Below are positions 1 to 11,900 of a stretch of DNA of 64,000 bases, piece by piece. Position 1 is the first letter of the stretch, and every line of letters begins with the position of its first letter. The DNA lies in contig NC_089175.1 of NCBI RefSeq assembly GCF_947507565.1, positions 4,453,733 to 4,517,732 of the forward strand, in the 5' to 3' direction. Source of the DNA: Oscarella lobularis. Lineage: Eukaryota > Porifera > Homoscleromorpha > Homosclerophorida > Oscarellidae. Under the pieces are notes generated by a model. The model made no database searches, was not told where the DNA came from, and saw only the letters and a program-made list of their open reading frames with translations. The translations under genes and the position numbers were made by a program.

Positions 1-3000
1 CTTCGCCCCGGTGCTACTGTTGTTACGTTTTCCGCAAATGATCCTAAATATGTGTTTAATTGTACACCTCCCATGCCTTACGGCAACAATTACGTCTCAG
101 TTAGTTCAGCGTTCTGCACTCTTGGAATAAAATCGGCAAAATTGGAGGATCAAGGCACGTACGTCTGCGCAGTTAAGAGCTCCAATAGTTCTATTCTCGC
201 TCAGTCTGCTAACGTGACACTCGTACTGTATGGTGAGTTGTTCAAGTGGTAGTAGCTACACTTTTTGAAATGTGCAACGTAGATAATTTTATCCTGAACA
301 CAACTATTGCTCAAGAGTCTTGAAGAATTGTCTGTGAATGAGTTTGATCGAGTTAACCTGTCGTGTCCTGTCAATTTGCAAGGCGACTTGGGTGACTTGA
401 ATATTGAGTGGAGAAATTCCGATCTTGTTCTTAGGACGGCTAAGGCTAATCGAGTTCAAGATGCGTTTCATTACGTAGTACCTTTTGCAAATCGTAATGA
501 CGCTGGAATGCACAAATGCATTGTCTTTTCTACAATTTATGGAAACATGATGGCCGACTCCCTTCAGAAAATATTACATGTGAAGTGTAAGTCTCATAGT
601 TCGAACTTATGCGCTTCTTCTGAATTTCGTGTCTGTAGTTGGTCCAGTAGTGAGAATCGTGTCAAGTATAGATCATTCCACCGTTGCAGTCGATCAGCAC
701 AGAGACAACTAGCTAACGGATATCCTCCTCCTGACGTCGTCTTGTCTCACAACAACAAGCAGATCAATGACACTGATGGCAGTTTAAAAATTGTGTCAGC
801 AACTGAAAGAGACGCAGGCACGTATTGTTGTAACGCGTCCAATGCACTTGGCCGTTCCAACGAGACGTGTTTGACACTGGACATAAACTGTAAGTACAAA
901 TTCTTGATCACGTTATTTTATTAAGCTTTTTGTGTAGTTGGACCAGTTGTTGAAATTTCATCACAGCCAATTCCTGTTGACCGTGTTGTGACTGTTGAAC
1001 TGCGCGAAAATATTTCCATCAACTGCTCAGCTAGAGGACATCCTACTCCACTCATTGTTGTGTTACACAATGGCAAGCTGGCTACGAACGCAAGTAGCTT
1101 AGAAATCATCTCGGCAACAAAAACAGATGCAGGAACATATTGCTGTAACGCGTCCAACGCAGCCGGCCGTTACAACGTGACATGTTTGACGTTGGGTGTA
1201 ATCTGTACGACTTAATCCAGAAGTTGTTCATTTAATTGAATTTCTTTTGTGTAGTTGGCCCAATCGTGAGAATTTTTCACATCCATTTCGTATCAAGGAA
1301 AATACGGTGACAGTCGATCAGTCTGAACAGAACAATATAAATTGCTCAGCGGAAGGGTATCCTCCTCCTGAAATTTTCTTATCTTATAATAACAATCCGG
1401 CCAATATTACAGTCACTTTGGAAATTTCGTCAGCAGCAGAAGCGGACGAAGGCGAGTATTGCTGTAACGCATCCAACTTACTCGGTGGTCGTTCCAACGT
1501 CACTTGTTTGACTTTGAGAGTTGATTCGTCGTCGTCAGTGACCATACCGATTATTGCTTCATTGTTTTCGATTCTGGGGCTCTTGGTAGTCGTAATCATT
1601 TCAGGCTCATGGTAAGTTCCTCTTCTAGTAAGCACGTTTCAATTACTTGTAGCGCTTTTTATTTAAAGCTATTATAAACAACGTAGACGTGGAGAAGGGG
1701 CATCTGAAAGCCCAGTGTCACTCAGTATGAACCCTACCACTACAACAACTGAAGGCGATTTGTTTGATCAGAAAATTATAGTCGCCGCAGAGAGCATTTC
1801 AAGCGATTGGTTCACAATAAAAGAGTTTTTCAAAGAAATTGATCCTCCCTTTAAAAGGAAAGATGTCTTTCTTGCAAGAATGGAAAGAGGAAGAGGAAAA
1901 GAAAAAGATGTTGATGACCTTGCAAAGTGTTTGCGAACATGGATCACTGAAAATTCGGACCAAGATTTTCTTTGTGCTGTTTACGATGCTTTCAACAATT
2001 ATGAGCTTGCTAGTAAACTTTGGAAACAATTTTCAGACCTCAGGAGTAAGGCCAACGCCTAAACATTCATATCCGTAAATATTATATTCTAATTAATTTA
2101 CTGTGCATAGGCAAGCATGTCATGCCAATAGCCAACATCTCAAAAGCGGGGGAAGAAAAAACTCGACTTCTACTCAATAATTCTGTAGTAGTGGGTTTAG
2201 TGAGAAAAGAAACTGCCGAAGGAATTATTGGACACACCGGGGGTTCCCTTTTTCTTCGAGATTCTGCTATAAGTCTGCATGTTCCCGAAGGAGCTCTCAT
2301 TACAGACCTGCACGTAACGATTTCTTACTTGGTTTCTGAACAAGATATGTGCATTAACCGACAAGAAAAGGCAAGTGTCTATTATAGAGTTGCTGCCTCA
2401 CGGAACCAAATTCAAGAAAGAAGTTACTATCCTTGAAGAACTTGAGCACTGTTTTAGACTTGATAGCGCTGACTCTCGGCTTAATGTTTATTACAGTAGC
2501 GGAGACACAAGAAAAGAAGTCAAGTTTGAATTCATGGGAAGACTTGATCGGCTTGGAAGCGAAATCAAAAGGAGAATGAATATTGCACGAACTAATAATG
2601 CCGTCGTCACTAAGTCGCTCTCTTTTTGTCACGTCTGTTTTGACAAAGAAAGTTCAGCAAGTACAGCCAGTCTTTTTTTCTTCTATCGCTGGCAGGAATG
2701 GAAGGATGGGTTGGTTAATGTTGCTGTGAAGTCTGTTATCAGTTGCAATTGCCCTGAGAGTCAACGCAAAGTCCGTAATGTTGAAGAGCCAAAAGGGTAC
2801 ACTTTCGACGATAATTGGTCTTTCAGTATCGATCGAAGTCCCGACGTAAGCAGTGACTGCGTGGCAATAGAGTTTGACATCATTTTAGAGGATACAAGGG
2901 TAAAAAAGCCTTGAAATTTAAAGGCACTGAAATTGTGCGCATTCTAGAGAGAAAAATATTTGATTGTACTTCTAATAACTTCGCTTTTGATATGAAAAAA

Positions 3001-3456
3001 GACAAAGTCGCTAAAGTCATTGCTGTCTGCAAGTACTGCAAGGGACAAGAGACTGAGAGCAGCAATAGTCTGGAGATTATAGTTGATCCGCAGCAGCGTT
3101 CAGATGATTCGTCACCTAATTCCGACGGTAACTTATTGTGAGTTCTACTGTAGATTTTGACTATTTTTCTCTTTGCAGAACTGCCTAATACGGTTGACGC
3201 TGATCTAAGGTATGCAGTTGCGACGTTGGTTAAATCTAAGTGGCGGGACCTTCTTTTCCACTTGAAACTCAAGACGAACAGCATTTCGGAATATGAGAGA
3301 AAGAATGAAAGTGATTTAATTATAACGGCGAGGGTATTAGAGGACTGGGGATTAGAATTTGGTGCAAAAGCTACTACGGAAGCCCTGGTTACAGCTTGCC
3401 ACAGAACTGGCATTCACAAAGAAAGCCTTGAAAAAGCGTACAAGGAATTTGCATAA
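1..3456 (+). pseudogene. Ig-TM-death-ZU5-death receptor, copy 1 (5'-truncated by window, frameshifted)
   Basis: Close paralogue of the intact receptor at 8974-12974, sharing its exon layout: Ig exons at 1-232, ~286-590, ~640-890, ~940-1210 and ~1253-1615 (ending in a hydrophobic TM segment), a death-fold exon (~1670-2044), ZU5 plus UPA-like exon (~2111-3130) and a C-terminal death domain (3180-3456). The first exon and the start of Ig1 lie outside the window. Compared with the intact copy it has an extra T near 318 giving an early stop in Ig2, a ~13-nt deletion near 705 that removes the first Cys of Ig3, a +1 shift near 2363 inside ZU5 and a -1 shift near 2895 in an A run. Reading frames between the lesions are still long and conserved, so decay is recent, or some single-base lesions are assembly errors. 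The Ig3 deletion cannot be explained by an error in a homopolymer, so I call it a pseudogene. Confidence 0.8.
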
Positions 3457-3734
3457 TGCTTCTGACCTTTGTCGTTTTGTCTTTCGATGTCAGCTTTGTT
3501 AATTAATGAACTTTCAGATAAAGGGTTGAAGTCGGGGGTGCAACTGTTTACAGGCCCAATCCTTTGCCTATCGTGCTACTGTGCACTTTCTGTTTGTTTT
3601 GAGTTGATACGCTTTTTCTCAAGACAAAAGCGTGTCAGAACATCGCTAGATTGTAAGCAATGGTACTGATGATACATTTATTCAGATACGCCATGCACAC
3701 AACGCTACAACTAAAAAGTGTAATGACATGAGCC

Positions 3735-3960
3735 ACAGCTAGTATGACGCCAGAAAGGCAGCTACCAATCCGGATATAGCAACCGCTGAAGCCTCCATAG
3801 TCAGTTTTGAGAATCCTTATCCAAAATCCCAACTCTTTCGACAAAGAATTTTAGTACATAGACCTCGTTGACATGGAACGTTACTTACCAAATGACGCAG
3901 ACCATTGAAAGAATGACAAAGAGATATTCAGCCGATAGGTCAGTTGATCAAAGAAAATAA
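3735..3960 (-). pseudogene. sdhc: SDHC fragment (last exon and part of exon 3)
   Basis: Bases 3745-3850 match the final exon of the intact SDHC copies (13597-13701 and 23287-23391), including the mutated end of its coding sequence. Bases ~3885-3960 match the edges of exon 3, but the middle of that exon, which holds most of the second and third membrane helices, is deleted. No exon 1 or 2 follows. It lies 3' of Ig receptor copy 1, exactly as intact SDHC A lies 3' of Ig receptor copy 2, so it is a leftover of the block duplication. Confidence 0.85.
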
Positions 3961-4154
3961 ATCCCAACCCTTTGCATTATAAGCCTCAATTCCATACAAA
4001 TCACATTTGATCCTTTTCGTAGTCTCACTTGTTGAGCATTTCCTTCGTTGTACTGGAAAATTTTATTAGCAAGATTTTCATAGCAAGATTGTCATCGGAC
4101 GTTTCCAAAGCAAACCACTGATCTCACAGCATCAAATGCAGACCATACCATACC

Positions 4155-4449
4155 TTTCTCGATTGGCATTTAATTAAAGTATTTTTACTATATGGCTCTG
4201 ACATTCTGTTTCTCTTAGAGCAGATACGAATGCTTCGAAAGCCTCGCTGTTTCCTTTTCGCGGTAGAATATCCATGAGTAGAGCTCGCGCTTTATTGCGC
4301 TTGGTTACAGATGGAAGACGTAGGTACTCCCAGTCGTCGCGTGTGATCAATCCTCGTGCCGTCAGACGATCGAGAAGCTCGCCTTCGACGTCGACAACCC
4401 CTACGAGAAGGTCCAGGCGCGGAACGACATTTCTATCCCACGAATTCAT
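4155..4449 (-). pseudogene. CARD exon of a lost CARD-Kelch gene
   Basis: The translation from 4449 starts MNSWDRNVVPRLD and holds a CARD with the helix signature LLDRLTARGLITRDDWEYL and the ARALLMDILPRKG motif, nearly identical to exon 1 of CARD-Kelch 1 (18018-18309). A 4-base TTAA insertion near 4172 creates an in-frame stop, where the intact gene continues to a splice donor. A degraded version of exon 2 can be traced at ~3990-4105, and no Kelch exon follows: the SDHC fragment is there instead. It could still make a CARD-only peptide of 91 residues (a possible decoy), but its context argues for decay. Confidence 0.75.
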
Positions 4450-4511
4450 TCTGTCGGCACGGACTTCCCCTGACGCGCCCCTGGCGCAGCCCAGTTGTTA
4501 CGTTACCTTGA

Positions 4512-7327
4512 TGGCGGCAGACTACGGCTCCGAGAACCCGAGCAAACTCGTCGAACTTTGTGCCGAGTTCATATGTCGAAACTTAGACAAGTTTACTGCA
4601 AAATCGCCGAACGGGACCCCCTTCTTTCGAACGCCATTCATTCTGTCACGAAATATTTGGTCCGGGGTAGCAAATGGACCGGGTCCATTTGCAGCTGCTG
4701 TAAACGGACCGAAGGGTCCAGTTACGGCAGCTGTAGATGGACCGGAGCTGCCGTAAATGAACTGGGTCCATGTGCGGCAGCCCTAGCTGTAAATGGACCG
4801 GGTCCATTCACAGCTGCCGTAAATGGACCCGGTCCATGTACGGCAACCTAAGGCAGTGCTGTAAATGGACCGGGTCCATGCACGGTTGCTGTGAGTGGAC
4901 CGGATCCATTTACAGCACTGCCGTACATGGACTGGGTCCATTCACGGCAGCTGTGAATGGACCAGCTAGGTCCAATTACCGCCGCCGTAGATAGACCGAG
5001 TCTCTTCGCAACGTACAGGCTCCTACAGACAGCAGAACAAATAGACTACATTACGTTGACGAAGAAGGTAGGAGGTTAGAGTGTTGCGAGGGACTCAGTT
5101 ATGACCGGTTAGCGATGCCGGCCCTTTTGCGGCAATGTCGGACCAACTGCCGCTGCTGCCTATGGACTGCCCGGTTATTCTACGGCAGCTGTAAACGGTC
5201 CCCCGGTCCACTCAAAGCCCGGTCCATTCGCGTCGTGACAATTCTACCAGTCGTCATCGTCGAAACGATCCTATTCAAGTTGAACGAGCTCTTCATCCGG
5301 AACGAAAACGCAATCGCAACCCTTCTCCATCCATCGACGTGTCCACACGGCCTTCACCGACTCCGTATTCCAGGCAGTCTCGTAGGTCCGACCGGTTTCG
5401 ATCTGGCGTCGAAGAGTTGTCATCTCGTCGACGTCAATCTCGCCTTTTGTCGCCAATTGAATGATCAGAAGATACTCCACGGTCTTCTTCCGTCGTCCCG
5501 CACTCTCAGGTCTTTGAATCTCGGTCACATCAAGGGTCAACTTGGGTTCGAGAAGCTGGAGGAATTTCGTGAACTAAGGGATCTCGATCTTTGCGTGACC
5601 GACGTCGATTCAGTGTCGTTGAAGAGAGCATGTTCGCAACTGAAGAGCCTTCGGAGTCTCGACGTCTCAGGAACACCCATATCGGCTTTGTCCGTCCTGA
5701 CATCTGTGTCTCATCTTTCTGGCCTACGATCGTTGAGCGTTCACGGACTTTCTCTAGAAAAAGATGAAGAAGTCGAATTACGTGCTGTCTTACGCGAAGT
5801 TCTAAAGAATCTGACATTTTTGGACGTATCACTTGTGCCATTGGAGAAGGAGAAGGCGAACGTTAGCTCCGAAGATCTAGTATCAATTATCTTTTCCGAA
5901 AATTCGTCCTTGAGAGAATTGGACATTTCTGCCTGCAAAATTCCACCGGCGAAACTAGTCTCAATGATTTCATCGTCTCCTATACGGTACCGGCTGGAAG
6001 TCTTGGATTTATTTGATAGCAACCTTTGTGACTACGAATTGGTCAAGGCAGTAGCTCCACAACTATATATTTCTGGGCTGAAGAGAGATGACGGCTTTGA
6101 CGATGCAGCATTACAGCTGAGAGTCCTAAAGCGTCCATTCTCTCTATTGGAAACGTTCAGCCCACCTTATTCAATTCAAGATGGTCAGAAAAGCGAGAGA
6201 TTCTGGCGAAGTTACGGCGACCTTGCACTTTTGTCGATGCATAATTATCAAGACGACGATTTTGACTTGTGCGAACGCGTCCTAGACTTAACTATACGGT
6301 GACGATCCCGGTTTGAATTGCGCTTCATTTGTCACGCGTTGCATTGATTTAGCCGTTGCCTTCTCTTCCGGCCGACGTCTTTATACCCCTGGTTGGTCCA
6401 TCGAAATTCTTGAATTATTCATGCCGGTGGTGCGCCGTCGCAAAAAATGGATACGTCGAGTGGGTCTCTTCCTAGTCGACCTTTTGCGAACTTGTCCTTC
6501 TGATTGCATTGTTTATGAATGCCTTCATCGTCTTGTCAAGTGGAATTCGGCTGACGTCTGCTATTATATTGCCTTCGAATGCGGTGCAGCACGCGCCGTT
6601 ATTTGCGCGTTGACCAGACTCGTCGCGGATCCGTCGCCGTGCGCGTACGAAGCATCTATATTGACGTCGATACTCGCTGAACTGACGGACGGCGTGCCAA
6701 AGAGCGGCGACGAAATAGTGAGATTTGGCCCGGACGTCGACCCCGTTCGGTGTGCAGCAAGCTGCATCGATCGATCGATTTGCTGACGTTAGTGGTGTGA
6801 TTGAGTGCGTCATCTATTTCCTCGGCAACGTTGTCGAAAGTCCTCGCGGTTTTGCCGCCGTTGTGAAAAATTCCGACGCTGTGGCGTCCGTCTTGAGCTG
6901 TCTCGAGCCGAAGACGGGCGACGCTCGAGCTCTTTCTGTTTGTCACTTCATGGCCGTTCTTCTGTCCGACGACTCTGGCAGTTTTTGGTTGCAGCCGAAT
7001 TTTCCGTCACGTGAACACGTCTGTCGTCTTCTTAGTGACACTGTTGACGGTATGGAAGTCGATCCACAGGATTCCCGCGATAAGGATATTCGCTATGAAT
7101 CTATTGATTCTCTGCTTAATTTGATGAAGTGTTCTCATACCGGTCTAGTTCGGTATTTTGGACTGTGGATGCTTGCCAGTTTATGCTGCAGTAATTCTGT
7201 TAATCACTACGTCAATTGCTTGCGCGAAGATGACGAGGCGGGCATTGCTGTTGTAAGAGACGTTGATGTGGATCAGGCTCATTTCAAAAAGTGCCAGAGT
7301 ATCATACTGGAAAAATATTCTAACTAG
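4512..7327 (+). pseudogene. zyg11-like: ZYG11-like gene A', disrupted by an insertion and frameshifts
   Basis: Paralogue of the intact ORF at 18385-20598. The N-terminal VHL-box-like segment (4512-4644, SKLVELCAEFICRNL) is cut by a 595-bp inverted-repeat element at 4645-5239, after which the homology resumes at 5246 with VVIVETILFKLNELF and the leucine-rich repeats. Relative to the intact copy it then has a 5-nt deletion near 6285, leading to the TGA at 6300, and a 4-nt duplication of atcg near 6770. The remaining blocks (6313-6786 and ~6780-7327) encode the armadillo-like C-terminal half. Three independent lesions make this a pseudogene. The upstream neighbour is the head-to-head CARD fragment, 62 bp away, as in the intact block. 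Confidence 0.88.
4645..5239. mobile_element. MITE-like element with 7-bp terminal inverted repeats and a palindromic minisatellite interior
   Basis: The left end reads GTCACGA (4645-4651) and the right end TCGTGAC (5233-5239), a perfect 7-bp inverted repeat. The flanks are attct on the left (4640-4644) and attct on the right (5241-5245); intact paralogues carry this motif once, so it looks like a target-site duplication of 5-6 bp. The interior from ~4670 to ~5220 consists of roughly a dozen diverged units built around the palindrome TGGACCGGGTCCA, with gcagctgt linkers. No transposase is visible. It interrupts codon 45 or so of a ZYG11-like gene. Confidence 0.75.
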
Positions 7328-7473
7328 ACTACTACTGTGGCAATTAACAGCTTTCATCACTTATCGTCTACTATTTGTGTTACTGATATCTGCAATTTCG
7401 TGCTGGAATATTTTTTCTCGATTTTTTTCTACGAATCATTTACAACTGCCGTAACACAAATTAATTGTCGGCA

Positions 7474-7806
7474 CATGGCGGACGTCTCCGGCTCGGAGAA
7501 GCCGATCAGGCTCGTCAGTCTATGCGCCGAATTCATTTGTCGAAACCTGAACAAGTTCACTGCAAAATCGCCCGACGGGACCCCTTTCCTTCGAACGCCA
7601 TTCATTCTACCAGTCGTCATCGTCGAAACGCTCCTATTCAAGTTGAACGAGCTCTTCATCCGGAACGAAAACGCAATCGCAACTCTTCTTCATCCGTCGA
7701 CGTGCCCGCAGGGCTTGCGCCGACTCCGTATTCCAGGCAGTCTCGTAGGTTTCGATCTGGCGTCGAAGAGTTGTCATCACGTCGACGTCAATCTCGCCTT
7801 TGAAGT
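7474..7806 (+). pseudogene. zyg11-like: ZYG11-like gene B', N-terminal fragment
   Basis: Begins MADVSGSEKPIRLVSLCAEF like the intact second tandem copy at 20750, and follows ZYG11-like A' by 146 bp, matching the 151-bp gap of the intact pair. Homology stops abruptly near 7800 after the codons for DVNLAF, and the next bases (TGAAGTTTGACCA) match the 3' flank of SDHC A at ~13503. The remaining ~650 codons are deleted, so the duplication breakpoint lies inside this gene. Confidence 0.88.
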
Positions 7807-7825
7807 TTGACCAACCCACCTGTAG

Positions 7826-8226
7826 ATACTGTACAAGGTTGGCAAACAAACTGATAGATTTATTCAGACACGCCATACACAGACCATACAATCTAACACT
7901 TAGTGAGATGCCAAAAAGGCAGCTACCAATCCGGATATAGCAGCCACAGTCCACGCAGAAGCCTTCATAGTCGGTTTCGAGAATCCTTTTCCAAAATCTC
8001 AACTTTTTGATAGAGAAAGAAGTACAGTACATATCTCATTGACAGAGAACGTTACTTACCAAATGACCCATTGAAAGAATGAAATGCAAAGATCCAGGCG
8101 ACGAGAAACTTTCCGGGCACGATCACAACCAGTGCGGAATGCAGCCCCTGAAAGAACGTCATTACTGAATCCCAGTCTCTCACAAAGAGTTATCCAGCCG
8201 ATACTCCAGCCGATAAGGCCGTAGTT
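7826..8226 (-). pseudogene. sdhc: SDHC fragment (exons 3 and 4, degraded)
   Basis: Bases ~7905-8010 match the last SDHC exon and ~8060-8226 match exon 3, both in the order and strand of the intact genes. Exon 3 has lost several bases (near 8074, 8130 and 8160-8175), carries a partial internal duplication of the ccagccgata motif near 8200, and keeps no exon 1 or 2. The stop-codon region is altered. It is fused directly to the truncated ZYG11-like B', marking a deletion breakpoint. Confidence 0.85.
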
Positions 8227-8230
8227 GCTA

Positions 8231-8973
8231 GAGAAAGATACGGGCTTTGCGGTGAACTATCCCGGATCATCCAAACGAGCAAGCCAAGGAACCTCCGCGT
8301 CGGCACGTACTTCAGATTGACAGCGTTTGAGGAAGCCTACTGGGGGACTGGAATGGTCAAAGGTGACAGCAGTAGGCCTAGTATGAAATGCTGGTTAGTC
8401 TTCAACTCTTGCAGTTGAAACTCCCAACGGATGCAGCAGAAAGAGTAGCAGAAAGTGCGCAGAGTGCGTGCGTGAGATGACGATGATGCTATCTGGGCCA
8501 TTTTCATTTGGGATGCTGGCCATCCGCTGTACGTCCTAGCCGTTGTCTTGAACACTATCGATGTGATGTCTTTCGCCGGAGACTCGCTGAGATCATGACG
8601 ATGGCTTGTGAGGAGCTGTCATGTCGTCTTTGACCCTGTGCTTAATTAACATTACTCCAAGTTTTCGTTTTCTTGGCATTCATGATTGAATGGGAGTTGA
8701 ATGATTTGAATCTCATTAGTTCTCGAGACCCTTTGAGGGTCTCGAGGCGGGTCTTGAGACGCCTCCAGACGGAAGACGTCTCAAAAAGGGTCCCGAGACG
8801 TCTCAATACGGGTCTCGATGCACCACTTTGCATTAGGGAGCTGCATAATAATTATTGCACTACCTATGGTATGCGTAGGTACGCAATTATCGCGTGATAT
8901 CACGATTTTGGTTCGCCGCACCAGCCGAGGTCACTTCCCTACGCAAGTCGCGGTAATCAGTGAGACTACAGCA
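8231..8973. other. Intergenic region 5' of the Ig receptor, with a perfect hairpin
   Basis: No coding region supported. It contains a cluster of GAGAC-type motifs at 8720-8820. Within it, 8722-8732 and 8736-8746 form a perfect 11-bp inverted repeat with a 3-base loop. Confidence 0.5.
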
Positions 8974-11900
8974 ATGTCAGAGATCCGCCAGGCCGTTCGG
9001 TTCAGCATCTGCTTTCAAATCTGCGTCGTTGTCTTATTCGGTGAGTGGGGTAAAAGTAATCGACTATTGGTAGTAGTAAGCGAGCCACGCCCAAGTTTTT
9101 GAGTACTGTACACTACTGAAAAAACGCTGCTTGGGAAAACGCTGCTTTCCCAAGCAGCGGTGATATTATGGAAGTCAAAATCATTTGCCAGCTTTGATTA
9201 TTCAGGCTGCTAAATGAGAGTTCAAGTCAACTATGCGGGGTCACGCAGCCCCCGCTGCGTTGCGTAGCATATTTCTGTTTAGCTTCTTTTCTTCTAACTG
9301 TTCTAAATGTAGATTTCGGCGTCTGTGTTGATTCACCTCTCAATGCCTACATCAGTGTCTCGCGGCCACAGAAGTACCTAATTTTCGGTGAAGCAACGAG
9401 AGACGATTTCCTTCGCTGCGGCGGCAACTACACCAGCGACACGTTGAGTGGTCTGCTGATCACTTTGAAATTAATACCACTTCGTCCCGGTGCTCCTGTT
9501 GTTTCGTTTTCCGCCAACGATCCTAAATACGGGTTTAGCTGTTCGCCTCCCATGCCTTCCGGGAACAGTTTCGTCTCAGTTAGCTCAGCGTTCTGTACTC
9601 TTGGAATAAAATCAGCGAAATTGGAAGATGAAGGCACGTACGTCTGCGAAGTGAAGAGTTCCAATAGTTCCATTCTCGGCCAATCTGCTAACGTGACACT
9701 TGTACTATACGGTAAGTTGTTGTTCAAGTGGTACCAAGCTGCACTTTTTGAAATGTGCAACTTAGATAATTTTATCCTGAACACTACTATTGCTCAAAAG
9801 TCTGAAGAATTTTCTGTAAATGAGTTTGATCGAGTTAACCTGTCGTGTCCTGTCAATTTGCAAGGCGACTTGGGTGACTTGAACATTGAGTGGAGAAAGT
9901 CCGATGTAGTTCTTAGGGCGGCTAAGGCTAATCGAGTTCAAGACGCGTTTCATTACGTAATACCTTCTGCAAATCGTAAGGATGCTGGAATATACGAATG
10001 CATTGTCGTTTCTAAAATTTATGGAAACATGACGGTTGACTCCCTTCAGAAAATATTACACGTGAACTGTAAGTGTCATAGTTCGATTATGCGTTTCTTC
10101 TGAATTTCTTGTGTGTAGTTGGTCCAGTAGTGAGAATCGTGTCTAGTCCATCTCCTTTTATAAATCATTCCACCGTTGCAGTCGATCTGCACAAAGACAA
10201 CTACATCAACTGCTCAGCTGACGGACATCCTCGTCCTGACGTCGTTTTGTCTCATAACAACAAGCAAATCAATGACACCGATGGCAGTTTAAAAATTGTG
10301 TCAGCAACTGGAAGAGATTCAGGCAGGTATTGCTGCAACGCGTCTAATGCACTTGGCCGTTCCAACGAGACGTGTTTGACACTGGACATAAACTGTAAGT
10401 ACAAATTCTCGATTGCCTTATTTTAGTAAGCTTTTTGTGTAGTTGGACCAGTTGTGAATATTTCATCGCAGCCACTTCCTGTTGACCGTGTTGTGACTGT
10501 TGAACTGCACGAAAATATTTCCATCAACTGCTCAGCTAGAGGACATCCTACTCCACTCATTGTTGTGTTACACAATGGCAATCTGGCTACGAACGCAAGT
10601 AGCTTGGAAATCATCTCGGCAACAAGAACAGACGCCGGAACATATTGCTGTAACGCGTCGAATGCAGCAGGCCGTTCCAACGTGACATGTTTGACGTTGG
10701 GTGTAATCTGTATGTCTGAATCCAGAAGTTTTCATTTAATTGAATTTCCTTTGTGTAGTTGGCCCAATCGTGAGAATTTTTTCACATCCATTTCGTAGGA
10801 AAGAAAATACGGTGACAGTAGATCAGTTTGAACAGAACAATATAAACTGCTCAGCGGAAGGGTATCCTCCTCCTGAACTTTTCTTGTCTTATGATAACAA
10901 TCCGGCCAATGCTACAGTCACTTTGAAAATTTTGTCAGCAACAGAAGCGGACGAAGGCGAGTATTGCTGTAACGCATCCAACTTACTCGGTCGTTCCAAC
11001 GTTACTTGTTTGACTTTGAAAGTCGATTCGTCGTCGTCAGTAACCACACTGATTGCTTCATTGTTTTCGATTCTGGTGCTCTTGGTAGCAATCATTGCAG
11101 GCTTATGGTATTCCTCTTCTAGCAAGCACATTTCAATTACTTGTAGCGCTTTTTTTATTTAAAGGTACTGCAAGCATAAGTACAAACAACGTGGAACAGC
11201 GACGTTGGAAAATCCTTTGTCACTCAGTATGAACCCTACCCCAACACCAGAAGGCGTTTCGATTGATGATAAGAAAATTGAAATTGTGATAGAAAGCATT
11301 CTAAGCACTTGGCCCACAATAAAAGATTTTTGCAAGGAAATTGACCGTCCCTTCCAAAGGAAAGACGTCTTTGCCTTTTTTGCAACGATGGAAAAAAAAA
11401 GAGGAAGCGAAAACGATGTTGATGATCGTTCTTGGGCAAAGAGTTGTCTGCGAACATGGATTGACCAAAATACGGACCAACATTTTCTTTTGGCTGTATG
11501 CGATGCTTCCACCAAATTGCGCAATCTTGAGCTTGCTAATAAACTTTGGAAACAATTTCCAGACCTCAAAAGTAAGGCCAACGCTTATAACGCCTATCCG
11601 TAAATATTATACAGTCTTAATTTACTATGCATAGGCAAGCATGGCGTTTCGATAGCCAACATCTCAATAGCGGGTGAAGAAAAAACTCGACTTCTGCTTG
11701 ACAATTCTGTAACAGCGGTCTTAGTAAGAAAAGAAACTGCCAAAGGAATTATTGGACGCACAGGCGGTTCACTTTTTCTTCGAAAGTCTCGAATAAGACT
11801 GCAGGTTCCCGAAGGAGCTCTTAGTACAGACCTGCACGTAACGATGTCTTACTTGGTTTCTGAAAAAGACGTTTGCATTAACGACAAGACAATGAAAGTG

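Noticed and set aside
4660-4994. Gly-Pro-rich translations resembling collagen
   Set aside because: They arise from the GGACCGGGTCC minisatellite inside the inserted element and occur in all frames.
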